A DNA stretch of 64,000 bases from Pseudonocardia broussonetiae (GCF_013155125.1 NZ_CP053564.1:1495501-1559500), one strand, 5' to 3'; shown: positions 8,539 through 17,715, counted from the first letter of the stretch. Notes: a model not told the origin generated them from the letters alone. Translations and numbers: made by a program.

Positions 8539-9414
8539 CTACCTCACCAGCCGGGACAGTCGACGGTCGGCCAGCGGCTTGCCGCCGGTCTGACATCCCG
8601 GACAGTACTGGAACGACTTCGTCGCGAAGGAGACCTCTCGCACGACGTCGCCGCAGACGGGGCACGGGAGCCCCGTGCGGGCGTGGACCCGCAGGCCGGA
8701 GCGCTTCTCGCCCTTCAGCTCGGCCGCCTTCTGGCCCACCGAGCGGTCGACGGCGTCGGTGAGCACCGAGCGCAGCGCGGCGTAGAGGGCGTCGACCTGC
8801 TCGGTGGTCAGCCGCCCCGCCGACGCGTAGGGCGAGAGCCGGGCGGTGTGCAGGATCTCGTCGCTGTAGGCGTTGCCGACGCCCGCGAGCACGGTCTGCT
8901 CCACCAGCAGCGTCTTGATCCGCTCGCCGCGCCCCGCCAGCAGCGCCGCGAACTCGTCGCGGGTGAGCGCCAGCGCGTCCGGGCCCAGCCGCGCGATGCC
9001 GGGCACCTGCTGCGGGTCGGGGACGAGGTACACGGCGAGCCGCTTCTGCGTGCCGGCCTCGGTGAGGTCGAAGCCCGGGCCGCCGACGTGGTCGAGGTGC
9101 ACCCGCAGCTCCAGCGGCCCGCGCCCGGGCTTGGGCGGGGTGGTGGTGGCGGTGTCGTGCCAGCGCAGCCAGCCGGCGCGGGACAGGTGCGTGATCAGGT
9201 GGAGCGGGTCGTCGGGCCGGTCGGCGAACTCGACGGACAGGAACTTGCCGTAGCGCGCCGCGCCGGTGACGACCCGCCCGGCCAGCGCCGTGACCGGCGG
9301 GTCGAAGGTCTTGACCGCGCTCATCGACGCCACGTCGACGCGCGCGACGGGCCGGTAGATCGCGTGCTCGCGAAGGTGGTGGGCCAGGGCCTCGACCTCG
9401 GGGAGCTCGGGCAT
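8539..9414 (-). CDS. Fpg/Nei-family DNA glycosylase/AP lyase
   Basis: A 291-residue base-excision repair enzyme. After removal of Met the N-terminus is PELPEVEAL, giving the catalytic Pro2 and Glu3. The helix-two-turn-helix region contains QTVLAGVGNAYSDEILHTARL, and the C-terminus has a four-cysteine zinc finger (CPVC, then CPGC) needed for DNA binding. It removes oxidised bases (formamidopyrimidine or oxidised pyrimidines) and nicks the strand. Whether it is MutM or a Nei-like paralogue cannot be settled by eye. The ATG overlaps the TGA of the upstream membrane-protein gene (TGATG), so the two are translationally coupled. Five bases separate its stop from the kinase start. Confidence 0.92.
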   Translation of the reverse strand: MPELPEVEALAHHLREHAIYRPVARVDVASMSAVKTFDPPVTALAGRVVTGAARYGKFLSVEFADRPDDPLHLITHLSRAGWLRWHDTATTTPPKPGRGPLELRVHLDHVGGPGFDLTEAGTQKRLAVYLVPDPQQVPGIARLGPDALALTRDEFAALLAGRGERIKTLLVEQTVLAGVGNAYSDEILHTARLSPYASAGRLTTEQVDALYAALRSVLTDAVDRSVGQKAAELKGEKRSGLRVHARTGLPCPVCGDVVREVSFATKSFQYCPGCQTGGKPLADRRLSRLVR

Positions 9415-9863
9415 CAGTTCACCGGTTGCAGCGGACTGTCGGCGTGGCCGGGCGTGCCCTGCGTGCGCAGCCGCCGCACGACGATCCGCAGCTCCTCGCG
9501 GGCCTTCGCGCCGCCGCGGACGAGCCCCGTCCAGCGCTCGGCGGGCTGGTCGTAGCTGCCCGCCGTCTCCGCGACGACCGTCCACGGCCGCCGCAGCCAC
9601 CAGCGGATCGGGAAGAACAGGACCACGGCCGCCGCGAGCGCCCAGAGGAACCACGGGACGTGCACGAGCCCGGGCGTCCAGACGATGAGGATCACCCAGA
9701 ACAGGAACAGCGCGGAGAGGATGAGGACCGCGGCGCCGCGGCCGCCGTCGACGTCGTGCTCGAAGTCGTCGCCCGTGGCGGGCACGGACCACTCGATGTT
9801 GCGGCGCACCTGCCAGGTGCGCCCGTCGACGCCGGCGACCGTCTTCGTTCCCACGCCGTCCAC
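9414..9863 (-). CDS. Two-helix membrane protein of unknown function
   Basis: A 149-residue protein with a GTG start. The N-terminal third is polar (TWQVRRNIEWSVP). Two adjoining hydrophobic segments follow (AAVLILSALFLFWVILIVW and WFLWALAAAVVLFFPIRWWL), then a basic C-terminal region (GAKAREELRIVVRRLR). The layout resembles short actinobacterial membrane proteins with a cytosolic tail. Its stop overlaps the start codon of the Fpg/Nei gene, so the two are made from one transcript. No function is assigned. Confidence 0.7.
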   Translation of the reverse strand: MDGVGTKTVAGVDGRTWQVRRNIEWSVPATGDDFEHDVDGGRGAAVLILSALFLFWVILIVWTPGLVHVPWFLWALAAAVVLFFPIRWWLRRPWTVVAETAGSYDQPAERWTGLVRGGAKAREELRIVVRRLRTQGTPGHADSPLQPVN

Positions 9864-9900
9864 TGTCCCACACCGGGGGCCCGTGGGGCGGGAGCGTTCG

Positions 9901-10407
9901 TCAGGCGGCGGGGCACGCCGCAGGGGCGCTGAGCTGGTCGGGAGCGCCGGGTGCGAGCAGGTAGGCGACGACGAGCTCCGCGGTGGTGTCGCCGTCGTTG
10001 CGCAGCGTGTGCGGCACGGCGTCCGGGATGAACAGCGCGTCGCCCGCCTCGTAGGTGACGGGGTCGCACGCGTTCTCGAGCTGCAGCGTCACGCTGCCCG
10101 CGGTGACGATGGTCGTCTCGGTGCCGGGGTGCAGCGCCCAGCCGATCGCGATGCCGGGCGGGATGCTCGCGGTGCGCACCGAGTAGACGGCGGGCCCGGG
10201 CGTCCGGATCTGCAGGGGGTCCTCGACGAGGCCGCTGCCCAGCAGCTGGGGCAGCCGCGGCGGGGACCCGTCGCCGGCCGCCGGTGCCGTGGGGGCGGGC
10301 GCCGCGGTGTCCTCCGCCGGGTCGCCCAGCTGGCCCGGTTGCGCGCACCCGGCGACCGTGGCCGCCGCGACGGCGAGCACCACCAGCATCCGAGCCGTCC
10401 TGCGCAC
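9901..10407 (-). CDS. Cupin-domain lipoprotein
   Basis: A 168-residue secreted protein. The N-terminus is a lipoprotein signal (ARMLVVLAVAAATVAGC) with the lipobox cysteine at about residue 23, so it should be anchored to the outer face of the membrane. Residues about 60-155 form a single cupin barrel with the phrases ALHPGTETTIVTAGSVTLQ and YEAGDALFIPDAVPHTLRN, which carry likely metal-binding His/Glu residues. The GTG at 10405-10407 is chosen because GGGAGG lies about seven bases upstream. The ligand is unknown. It is followed by the membrane-protein/glycosylase pair and preceded by a P450 gene. Confidence 0.8.
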   Translation of the reverse strand: MRRTARMLVVLAVAAATVAGCAQPGQLGDPAEDTAAPAPTAPAAGDGSPPRLPQLLGSGLVEDPLQIRTPGPAVYSVRTASIPPGIAIGWALHPGTETTIVTAGSVTLQLENACDPVTYEAGDALFIPDAVPHTLRNDGDTTAELVVAYLLAPGAPDQLSAPAACPAA

Positions 10408-10496
10408 CGGTGAACCTCCCGCGGTCGTCCGGACACCCACGGTAGTGGAAGGATCATCCGGCGCTCGTCCGGTACTCCCCCGGTCGTGGCGGCCGA

Positions 10497-11732
10497 CTAC
10501 GGGACGGGCCGGGTCCGCAGGGGGAGACGGGTGATCCCGTTGATGAAGTTCGACGTGAGCCGGCGCGGCTCGCCGTCGAGCTCGACGGGCGGGCGGGCCA
10601 GGAACTCGGTGAAGAACGCGCGCATCTGCAGCCGCGCGAACGCCGCACCCAGGCACAGGTGCGGACCCTGGCCGAAGGCGAGGTGCTCGTTCGGGGTGCG
10701 GGCCGGGTCGAAGCGCAGCGGGTCGGGGAAGCGGCGCTCGTCGGCGTGGGCAGAGCAGTGGTAGACGACGACCTTGTCGCCCGCGGCGATCTCCCGCCCG
10801 GCGAGCACGACGTCGCGGGTGGCGGTGCGGCGGAACGTGAGCACCGGCGGATGGACCCGCAGCATCTCCTCGATCGCCGCCGGCAGCCCGGACGGGTCCT
10901 CGCGCAGCCGCGCGTACGCCTCCGGGTTCTGCAGCAGCGCCAGCACGCCGCCGGGCAGCGCGCTGCGGACGGTGTCGTTGCCCGCGATGACCAGCAGGAA
11001 GAAGAACATGTGCAGCTCGGCCCCGGTGAGCCGCTCGCCGTCGACCTCCGCCTGCACGAGCGCGGTCATCACGTCGTCGGCGGGCTCCTCGCGCTTGCGG
11101 TCGGCCAGCGAGCCGGCGTAGGCGAACATGTCGGCGAGCTGGGCGGGCGATCGCGGGTTGACCGGGCGCCCGTCGGCGTCGGTGACGACCTCCGCGTGCT
11201 CGGGGTCCTGGTAGCCGATGACGCGGTCGGTCCAGCGCTTGAGCAGGGGCCGGTCGGCGTGCGGCACGCCGAGCAGGTCGGACAGGTTCTGCAGCGGCAG
11301 GTCGTCGGTGACGTCGGTGAGGTCGAACCGCGGCCCGGCCGCCGCCAGCAGCGTGCGCGCCCGCTCGGCGATGACGTCGGCGAAGCGCTCCAGGCGCCGC
11401 CGGGTGAACGCGCCGGTGACCAGCGTGCGCAGGCGCACCTGCTCGGGCGGGTCCATGTTGAGGACCATGCGGCGGATGAACGGGAGGTCGGCCGGGTCGG
11501 GGTCGCGGATCTGCGTGGCGCCCAGCGAGGACGAGAAGTCCTGCGGGCTGCGCAGGACGTGGCGGACGTCGTCGTAGCGGGTGACGGCCCAGTACCCGGG
11601 CCCGGCGGGCCAGATGCCGACCTCGTGCTCGTCCTGCCAGCTCACCGGGTCGGTGTCGCGCAGCGTCCGCAGCGCCTCGTGGGGCACGCCGCGGGCGAAG
11701 ACGCGGGGGTCGAAGACGTCGATCGCGCTCAC
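10497..11732 (-). CDS. Cytochrome P450
   Basis: A soluble 411-residue bacterial P450. The I-helix oxygen-activation motif is AGNDTVR, the K-helix ExxR is EEMLR followed by VHPP, and the haem-binding loop is FGQGPHLCLG with C360 as the haem ligand. The N-terminal part (GIWPAGPGYWAVTRYDDV) resembles CYP families acting on steroids or terpenes in actinobacteria, but the subfamily and substrate are not determinable here. No ferredoxin or ferredoxin reductase gene is adjacent. The stop of this gene is 90 bases from the cupin lipoprotein start, and its GTG start is 11 bases from the ogt stop, so it could be the last gene of the TetR-ogt transcript. Confidence 0.93.
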   Translation of the reverse strand: MSAIDVFDPRVFARGVPHEALRTLRDTDPVSWQDEHEVGIWPAGPGYWAVTRYDDVRHVLRSPQDFSSSLGATQIRDPDPADLPFIRRMVLNMDPPEQVRLRTLVTGAFTRRRLERFADVIAERARTLLAAAGPRFDLTDVTDDLPLQNLSDLLGVPHADRPLLKRWTDRVIGYQDPEHAEVVTDADGRPVNPRSPAQLADMFAYAGSLADRKREEPADDVMTALVQAEVDGERLTGAELHMFFFLLVIAGNDTVRSALPGGVLALLQNPEAYARLREDPSGLPAAIEEMLRVHPPVLTFRRTATRDVVLAGREIAAGDKVVVYHCSAHADERRFPDPLRFDPARTPNEHLAFGQGPHLCLGAAFARLQMRAFFTEFLARPPVELDGEPRRLTSNFINGITRLPLRTRPVP

Positions 11733-11742
11733 GCCCGCCCCC

Positions 11743-12327
11743 TCAGCCGAAGTCCAGCGCGGGCGTGAGCACGCCCTCCAGCGCGAGCAGCCACTCCTTG
11801 GTGGCGCGGCCGCCGCCGAACCCGCCCAGCCCGTCGGAGCCCAGCACGCGGTGGCAGGGCACGACGACCGGGACCGGGTTGGAGCCCATGATCGCGCCGA
11901 CGCCGCGGGCGGCGGTGTGGCCGCGGGCCGGGTCGGCGCCGGCCAGGCCGGCCCGGGCGGCGAGCTCGCCGTAGGTGACGGTGGCGCCGAACGGGACGGT
12001 GGCGAAGAGGGCGTCGAGCACCCGGCGCTGCGAGCCCGACATGAGCGACCGGTCCAGGGGCACGGTGAACACCCGGCGCCGCCCGGCCAGGTACTCGGCG
12101 AGCTCGCCCGTGGCCTGCTCGAGCAGCGGTGCCGAGGCGACGACCTCCGCGCCCAGCCGCGCGGCCGCGCGGGCCGCGACCTGCGGCGCGTCGCCGAACG
12201 CGACCAGCGCCAGCCCGGCCGCGGTGGCGCCGACGGTGAGCGCGCCGATCGGCGCGGGAGCCGGCACGACGGCCACGGCCAGGGTCCGGGGCGCGCCGTG
12301 GTCGCCCGTGCCTCGGTCGTCGCTCAT
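11743..12327 (-). CDS. ogt: Methylated-DNA--protein-cysteine methyltransferase
   Basis: A 194-residue suicide DNA-repair protein that transfers alkyl groups from O6-alkylguanine to its own cysteine. The active-site phrase is [19 protein letters not shown] with C158 as acceptor, and the DNA-binding part is [20 protein letters not shown]. Both length and motifs are normal for Ogt. Its ATG (12325-12327) overlaps the TGA of the upstream TetR gene, so regulator and enzyme form a coupled pair. This suggests that the TetR protein controls ogt expression, a different arrangement from the Ada regulon. That regulation is inferred from gene order alone. Confidence 0.93.
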   Translation of the reverse strand: MSDDRGTGDHGAPRTLAVAVVPAPAPIGALTVGATAAGLALVAFGDAPQVAARAAARLGAEVVASAPLLEQATGELAEYLAGRRRVFTVPLDRSLMSGSQRRVLDALFATVPFGATVTYGELAARAGLAGADPARGHTAARGVGAIMGSNPVPVVVPCHRVLGSDGLGGFGGGRATKEWLLALEGVLTPALDFG

Positions 12328-12956
12328 GCCCCGAGTGTGCCCGGTGCCCCCGACGGTCCGGGAGCGCCGGCCGGGAACAGGTCCGCGACCAGGTGCCGCG
12401 CGGCCCAGTCCGACCAGTCCGGGACCGTCCAGCCGTGCCCGACGACCAGCCGCCCGTAGACCTCGGGCGAGAGCAGCGCGTCGAGCATCTCGGTGGCGCG
12501 CTGCAGCGACACCTCGGTGGTGAAGCCGGGACGGTCGGCGAGCTCGTCGACGACGCGGGCGTGCGCCGCCAGCGCGGCGCGCCGCGACCGGTCGAGCAGC
12601 TCCGCGGGCTCGGGGTCGGCCGCGGCGGCGCGCAGGACGGCGTCGAGCGGGTGGCGCCGCGCCACCTCCGCCGCGGTGGCCTCGACGTAGGAGCGCAGCT
12701 CGCCGGGACCGTCCGCCGCCGCTCCCGGTCGCCACCCGGAACGGTGATCCTGCGCGTCCGCGTCGAGGACGGCCTCCAGTACCGCGGCCTTGCTGCCGAA
12801 GGAGAGGTAGAGCGTCTGCACCGCGACCCCCGCCGCCTTCGCCAGCGCGGTCGTGGTCGTGTCCAGGTACCCGAGCTCGACGAACAGCGGCGCCGCCGCC
12901 CCGACGATCCGTGCGCGCGTGGCCTCCGCCCGTGCGCTGCGCGTGCCGATGGCCAC
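12324..12956 (-). CDS. TetR-family transcriptional regulator
   Basis: A 210-residue regulator with the N-terminal TetR helix-turn-helix ([40 protein letters not shown]) and a variable C-terminal ligand domain. The GTG at 12954-12956 is chosen over the longer frame because AGAGG lies just upstream and the family-typical region begins there. The stop overlaps the ogt start. Two inverted repeats 25 bases apart upstream of the gene (12989-13025) are good candidates for its own operator. The ligand is unknown. Confidence 0.88.
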   Translation of the reverse strand: MAIGTRSARAEATRARIVGAAAPLFVELGYLDTTTTALAKAAGVAVQTLYLSFGSKAAVLEAVLDADAQDHRSGWRPGAAADGPGELRSYVEATAAEVARRHPLDAVLRAAAADPEPAELLDRSRRAALAAHARVVDELADRPGFTTEVSLQRATEMLDALLSPEVYGRLVVGHGWTVPDWSDWAARHLVADLFPAGAPGPSGAPGTLGA

Positions 12957-12988
12957 CGGACCTCTTTCCTGTAGGAGCTTTCTGCAAT

Positions 12989-13026
12989 GTCGTTCCACAA
13001 CGACGCTACAGCACGTCGTTCTGGAA
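12989..13026. promoter_or_regulatory. Paired inverted repeats, candidate TetR operator
   Basis: Two short palindromes stand in tandem upstream of the TetR-ogt genes: GTCGTTCCACAACGAC at 12989-13004 and CGTTCTGGAACG at 13015-13026. The GTCGTTC halves start 25 bases apart, close to two and a half DNA turns. Their place between the gamma-glutamyltransferase stop and the TetR start fits an autoregulatory operator. No binding evidence exists. Confidence 0.45.
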
Positions 13027-13031
13027 CGGTC

Positions 13032-14810
13032 TCACAGTGCCGCGGCCGCCCCGACCCCGCTGCGGGTGTCCGCCGCGGCGCGCAGCATCGGGCCGTCGCC
13101 GCGCCCGACCGCGCACATCCGGCCCAGCGCCCACTCCCCCGCGTCGACGACCTCGTGCCCGCGCCGGCGCAGCTCCCCGAACGCCGCCGCACCCAGGCGC
13201 GACTCCGCCACCAGGCCCGCGGGCTCCCACCCGCGCGGCGCGAACGAGCTGGGGAAGGCGGTGGAGTGCCACGCCGGGGCGTCGATCGCGGCCTGCAGGT
13301 CCAGCCCGCCGACGGTGTGGGCGAGCCAGAAGCACAGCTGCCACTGGTCCTGCTGGTCACCGCCCGGGGTGCCGAAGGCGATCCGGGGCTCGCCGTCGAG
13401 CAGGCCGAGCGAGGGCGACAGCGTGGTGCGCGGACGCCGCCCGGGCACCAGCGACGACGGCAGGCCGTCCTCCAGCCAGAACATCTGCGCGCGGGTGCCG
13501 AGGCAGAACCCCAGCGCGGGGATGGTGGGCGAGGACTGCAGCCACCCGCCCGACGGCGTCGCCGAGACCATGTTGCCGGCGGCGTCGACGACGTCGACGT
13601 GCACCGTGTCGCCCCGCACGGCCCCGCTGCGGCTGACGGTCGGCTCCCCCAGCCCCGGACCGCTGACGCCGTCGCCCCGCTGCCGCCCCGGACGGGCGGC
13701 GTGGACGGCCAGCCGCGGCGCGCGGCCGTCCGGGCTCCCCGGCCGCAGCTCGCGGGACGCGTCCTCCCCGATGAGCGCCCGGCGCTGCCCGGCGTACGCC
13801 GGCGACACCAGCGCGTCGAGCGGCACCGGGGCGCTGTCGCCGTACCAGGCCTCGCGGTCGGCGAAGGCGAGCTTCGCGGCCTCGGCGGCGCGGTGGACCG
13901 TGGCGGCGGTGGCGACCCCGTCGGCGTACTCCACGTCGCCGCGCAGGAGCTGGAGCATCTGCGGCAGCACCGGCCCCTGGGACCACCCGCCGGGCTTCGC
14001 CACCGTCCAGCCCCCGCCGACGTCGACGGCGAGCGCGTCCTCGTAGGTCGCCGACCAGCGGGCGAGGTCGTCGGCGACGAGCAGGCCGGGGTGGTCGCGG
14101 CCGGACTCGTCGCGGACCGGGACCGTGCAGAACGCCGCGATCTCCTCGGCGACGAAGCCGCGGTACCAGGCGTCGCGGGCGGCGTCGATCCGCGCCTCGC
14201 GGCTCGGGCCGACCGCGGCGTCGAGCAGCCGACGCCAGGTCTCAGCCAGCACCGGGAGCCGGTGCGTCGAGGTGGGGACGTCCCCGTCGGGCAGCCAGGT
14301 CCGCGCCGAGGACGTCCAGTGCTCGCGGAAGTGCGCGGCGACCGTCGCGATCGTCGGGGGGATCCGCGGGACCAGCGGGAACCCGCCCACCGCGTACCCG
14401 ATCGCCGGTTCGAGGACCTGCGCGAGGCTCCAGGTGCCGTGGTCGCGCAGGAGCGTCAGCCAGCCGTCCCAGGCGCCGGGGACGGTGGCCGCGAGCAGCC
14501 CGGTGCCCGGCACGATCGGCAGGCCGCAGCCGTCGCGCAGCCGCTCGACGGTGGCCGCCGCCGGCGCGACGCCCTGCCCGCACAGCACCCGCGGCACCGG
14601 GTCCGCGGCGGTGACGAAGACCGCCGGCACCTCGCCCCCGGGCCCGCACAGGTGCGGCTCCACCACCTGCAGCACGAACCCGGCCGCGACGACCGCGTCG
14701 AACGCGTTGCCTCCGCGGGCGAGCACGGACATCGCCGTGGAGGTGCCGAGGTGGTGGGTGCTGGAGGCGGCCCCGGCGGGCCCCCGCTGCTCGTGCTTCG
14801 TCGGTGCCAC
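13032..14810 (-). CDS. Gamma-glutamyltransferase family Ntn-hydrolase
   Basis: A 592-residue gamma-glutamyltranspeptidase-like protein. The N-terminal subunit shows THHLGTSTAMSVLARGGNAFDA, the family beginning after the signal peptide. The autoprocessing nucleophile is T402 in GDTVHVDVVDAAGN, followed by SATPSGGWL and RTTLSPSLGLLDGEPR. Known members cleave glutathione or gamma-glutamyl and acyl bonds. No signal peptide is evident from the GTG at 14808-14810, so a cytoplasmic form is possible. That start gives the usual family length; the open frame continues far upstream only because of base composition. It lies 38 bases downstream of the RecB-like nuclease gene and is probably co-transcribed with it. 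Confidence 0.9.
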   Translation of the reverse strand: MAPTKHEQRGPAGAASSTHHLGTSTAMSVLARGGNAFDAVVAAGFVLQVVEPHLCGPGGEVPAVFVTAADPVPRVLCGQGVAPAAATVERLRDGCGLPIVPGTGLLAATVPGAWDGWLTLLRDHGTWSLAQVLEPAIGYAVGGFPLVPRIPPTIATVAAHFREHWTSSARTWLPDGDVPTSTHRLPVLAETWRRLLDAAVGPSREARIDAARDAWYRGFVAEEIAAFCTVPVRDESGRDHPGLLVADDLARWSATYEDALAVDVGGGWTVAKPGGWSQGPVLPQMLQLLRGDVEYADGVATAATVHRAAEAAKLAFADREAWYGDSAPVPLDALVSPAYAGQRRALIGEDASRELRPGSPDGRAPRLAVHAARPGRQRGDGVSGPGLGEPTVSRSGAVRGDTVHVDVVDAAGNMVSATPSGGWLQSSPTIPALGFCLGTRAQMFWLEDGLPSSLVPGRRPRTTLSPSLGLLDGEPRIAFGTPGGDQQDQWQLCFWLAHTVGGLDLQAAIDAPAWHSTAFPSSFAPRGWEPAGLVAESRLGAAAFGELRRRGHEVVDAGEWALGRMCAVGRGDGPMLRAAADTRSGVGAAAAL

Positions 14811-14848
14811 CCGCCGATCCTGGCGGGCGGCGCAGCGCGGCGCAGCAC

Positions 14849-16525
14849 CTACAGGTCGGCGGCCAGGGGCACGTCGTCGATCGCGGGGGACGTCATCCAC
14901 ACCCGGACGGCGTGGGTGGCGGCGACGTCGTCGGCGTTGTACTCCAGCAGCCGCTCGCGCTGGACCGGGTCGGGCGGGGCACCGTCCATGCCCACCGCGT
15001 CGCGGTACCAGCGCATGGAGTTCTCGCCGCTCGCCTCGGCGTCGTGCCAGCCGAAGCCCGCGGCGGGGGCGATGCGCTTGAGCCCCTTGCCGTGCGCGCA
15101 CAGGAACCACTCGTTGACCACGGCGAACAGGTCGACCCAGCACGGGTCGGCGATGAACGCCTCGACCTCCGCGATCGGCGGGATGCCCGGCATCCCGGCG
15201 AAGCGCTGCGCGGAGCCCAGCAGCCAGCGGTTCTCGGCCTGCTCGTTGTAGCAGTAGGCGGCGAACGTGCGGCCCGACGCGGCGGCCCGGGCGCGCACCG
15301 CGGAGAGCCAGCCCCAGAACGCGGCGAAGGAGCGGGCCTCGTCGAGGGTGGGCACCGGGTCCCAGGTGGCGAAGGCGCGGTAGCCGTCGGGCTCGTCGCC
15401 CGGGCGGGCGCCGCCGGGGTGGGTGAGCAGCGCGCCCCACAGGTAGGCGCCGGACTCCCCGAAGCTCTCCATGTCGACGTCGACCTCGACGTCGGCGCGC
15501 AGCACCGGCACCCGGGGCACCCGCCGCACGACCGACAGGTCCTTGCGCCACGCCCGGGCGAGCGCGACGACGTCGGGGTAGGGCTGCGCGGGGAACGGGA
15601 TGGGCGGCTCGGCCGTGGGGTCGAGCCCCGCGAGCTGCTCGACCGTCTGCACCCCGACCTCGCGCAGCGCCACCGCCGTCTCCCCGCGGACGACGAGGCT
15701 GACGTCGTCGGTGCGGCGGAGCTCGGCCTCGCAGGTGGGCCACCACGGGCAGTGCCGGCACTCGTTGACGCGCGAGGGCGCGGCGAGCGCGGGCGCGCCG
15801 GTGGCCGCGGCCCGCGCGACGGCCGTGCGGTCGGCGAAGCGGGCCTCGTACTCGGCGAGCGTGGAGCGCCCGCCCGGCCAGTGCCCGGAGCGCAGGTCGT
15901 GCCACACCACCGCGTCGGCGTCGAGCCCGATCACCCCGGCGAGGTGGGCGTGGCGCGCCGCGTCGGGTGGGGCCCAGCCGGCGGCGCGCAGCAGGCGGTG
16001 CAGGTGGGCCAGGCGCAGCAGGTCGCGCGGCTGCGAGCGGACCTTGCGCGCGGGGTCGGGCAAGGCGCGGTCGGGGTGCGGCGCCAGCAGCGGCGACGTG
16101 ACCGCGCCGGTGCCCGGGTCGGTGACCCGGTGCCGCACGACGACCAGCGGCACGTACCCGCCGCCGGGCAGCCGCACCAGCAGCTCGGCCCCGCCGCGCC
16201 CGGCGCCGTCGGACGGCAGCACCGCCCCCCACACGTACGGCGCCCCGCGCTCGACCGCCGCCGCCGTGGCCGCGACCCGCTCCGCCGTGCCGCCCGCCGG
16301 CACCCGCTCCCAGCCGTCGAGGACCGCGCCGAGCCGGGCGGCCAGCTCGTCGCGGTGCGCCGCGGCGTCGGCGCGGCGCTGCTCGAGCGAGGGGTCGGGC
16401 AGCGCCTGCGGGACGCCCGCCGCCGACGGGTCGTGGTCGAGGTGGATCCGGCGCCGGCAGCGGGTGAGCGACCCGGCGTCGAGCAGGACGGCAGGAGGGG
16501 AGGGGGTCCGCGCTGTCGCCGTCAC
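14849..16525 (-). CDS. TM0106-family RecB-like putative nuclease
   Basis: A 558-residue protein of the TM0106/RecB-like nuclease family. The N-terminal half carries the PD-(D/E)XK-like region, an initial TRCRRRIHLDHDP segment and a cysteine cluster (ECRHCPWWPTCE) that with the early Cys could hold an iron-sulfur cluster. The C-terminal half resembles a RNase H-like exonuclease domain, with DVEVDVDMESFGE and ending near LLEYNADDVAATHAV. These proteins are common in actinobacteria and presumed to act in DNA repair or recombination, but the activity is not established. The GTG at 16523-16525 opens the conserved part. Confidence 0.8.
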   Translation of the reverse strand: MTATARTPSPPAVLLDAGSLTRCRRRIHLDHDPSAAGVPQALPDPSLEQRRADAAAHRDELAARLGAVLDGWERVPAGGTAERVAATAAAVERGAPYVWGAVLPSDGAGRGGAELLVRLPGGGYVPLVVVRHRVTDPGTGAVTSPLLAPHPDRALPDPARKVRSQPRDLLRLAHLHRLLRAAGWAPPDAARHAHLAGVIGLDADAVVWHDLRSGHWPGGRSTLAEYEARFADRTAVARAAATGAPALAAPSRVNECRHCPWWPTCEAELRRTDDVSLVVRGETAVALREVGVQTVEQLAGLDPTAEPPIPFPAQPYPDVVALARAWRKDLSVVRRVPRVPVLRADVEVDVDMESFGESGAYLWGALLTHPGGARPGDEPDGYRAFATWDPVPTLDEARSFAAFWGWLSAVRARAAASGRTFAAYCYNEQAENRWLLGSAQRFAGMPGIPPIAEVEAFIADPCWVDLFAVVNEWFLCAHGKGLKRIAPAAGFGWHDAEASGENSMRWYRDAVGMDGAPPDPVQRERLLEYNADDVAATHAVRVWMTSPAIDDVPLAADL

Positions 16526-16622
16526 ACCCCCGAGGGTAATGAGGACCTCCGACAACCTCCGCGACTGCCGCCCGCCGCTGATCGTCATAGGCTGCGCCCC
16601 ACACCGGTCGAGGAGGACGAGC

Positions 16623-17138
16623 ATGGCTCTGGGGCGACGATCCCGGCGTACCGACGCGACGACGTCCGTCACCGACGCGGCGAAGGACGTCGGCAAGGCG
16701 GTGAAGAAGCCGCTGACCGGCAAGCAGGCGAAGCGGATGATCGGCGTGGGCACCGCGGTGCTGCCGCTCCTGACGCCGTACGCGCTGGCCGTGGCCGGCG
16801 CAGCGCGCGGGGCGTGGGACGCGCGCCGGGCCGCGCGCCTGGGCGTCGCGCCCGACCAGCTCGGCGCCTACTCCGGTCCGGGGGGCGCGCTGCACGCGCG
16901 GCTCTCCCGGATCGCCGAGGCGCTCACGGAGCTGGAGGGGCCGGACTCCCGCGCCACCGACGACGCCCGCGCGTTCGTCACCGCCACCCGTCCGCGGCTC
17001 GCCGACCTCGCCGTCGCCGTCCGGGCCGCGGAGCAGATGCCCACCCCGCGGCGCCGCACGGCCTACCGGTCGATCGGCGCCGAGCTCGACCGCATCGAGA
17101 TCGACCTGCTGACCCACCTGGGAGTCGTCACCACCTGA
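16623..17138 (+). CDS. Conserved actinobacterial protein, DUF6474-like
   Basis: A 171-residue protein with a perfect ribosome-binding site (AGGAGGA) ahead of the ATG. The N-terminal 50 residues are highly basic (LGRRSRRTD; GKAVKKPLTGKQAKRM), followed by one hydrophobic stretch (GTAVLPLLTPYALAVAGAA) and a helical C-terminal domain with MPTPRRRTAYRSIGAELDRI. The arrangement matches a conserved actinobacterial family of unknown function. It is transcribed divergently from the nuclease gene and immediately precedes the copper-handling genes, but no link to copper is visible. Confidence 0.7.
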   Translation: MALGRRSRRTDATTSVTDAAKDVGKAVKKPLTGKQAKRMIGVGTAVLPLLTPYALAVAGAARGAWDARRAARLGVAPDQLGAYSGPGGALHARLSRIAEALTELEGPDSRATDDARAFVTATRPRLADLAVAVRAAEQMPTPRRRTAYRSIGAELDRIEIDLLTHLGVVTT

Positions 17139-17159
17139 GCCCCCCGCTACCGTCGGGGC

Positions 17160-17681
17160 GTGAACGGCGTCGGAGCGGGGGTGCGCGGGAGCGCGCTGGC
17201 GCTGCTCAGCGCCCTGCTCACGGCCACGGGGCACGCCGCGGGCGGTGGCGCCCTGCCCGACCTCGCGCTGCTCGTCGTCCTGCTCCCGCTGCTGTGCGGG
17301 GTCCTCGTCACGGTCGCCGAGCGCGCCTCCGGGCTCGTCGGGCTGCTCGGCGCGCTCGCCGCCGGCCAGCTCGCGCTGCACCACCTGCTGGAGCTGCTGC
17401 ACCCCGCGCACGCCGACACGCCCGCACTGCTCGGTCCGTCCGGGATGTGGGCGATGCACGGCGCGGCCACGCTCGTCGTCGCCGCGGCGGTGCGCCACGC
17501 CGACACCGCGATCGCGGCCGTGCACGCCGCGCTGGCCCGGGTCCTGCCGCGCCGGACGGCCCCGCCGCCCGCGCGCCGCCCGCTGCCCGCCCCGGTCCCG
17601 GCCGCGCCCGCCGCGGGCCTGGCACTGGCCGGGGCGCTCGCCGCGACCCAGGTCCGGAGGGGTCCGCCGGTGGGGTGCTGA
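17160..17681 (+). CDS. Membrane protein associated with the YcnI/CopC/CopD cluster
   Basis: A 173-residue protein with a GTG start and four or five hydrophobic helices, several histidines in a membrane context (LALHHLLELLHPAHA; MWAMHGAATLVVAAAVRHAD) and a proline/alanine-rich tail. The histidines could bind copper. It is encoded directly before ycnI, copC and copD on the same strand; similar proteins occur in comparable actinobacterial clusters. The function is not established. The copper connection rests on position and histidine content. Confidence 0.6.
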   Translation: MNGVGAGVRGSALALLSALLTATGHAAGGGALPDLALLVVLLPLLCGVLVTVAERASGLVGLLGALAAGQLALHHLLELLHPAHADTPALLGPSGMWAMHGAATLVVAAAVRHADTAIAAVHAALARVLPRRTAPPPARRPLPAPVPAAPAAGLALAGALAATQVRRGPPVGC

Positions 17682-17715
17682 CCCCCCGTCCGCACCCACT
17701 CCCCCGGAGACCCCC

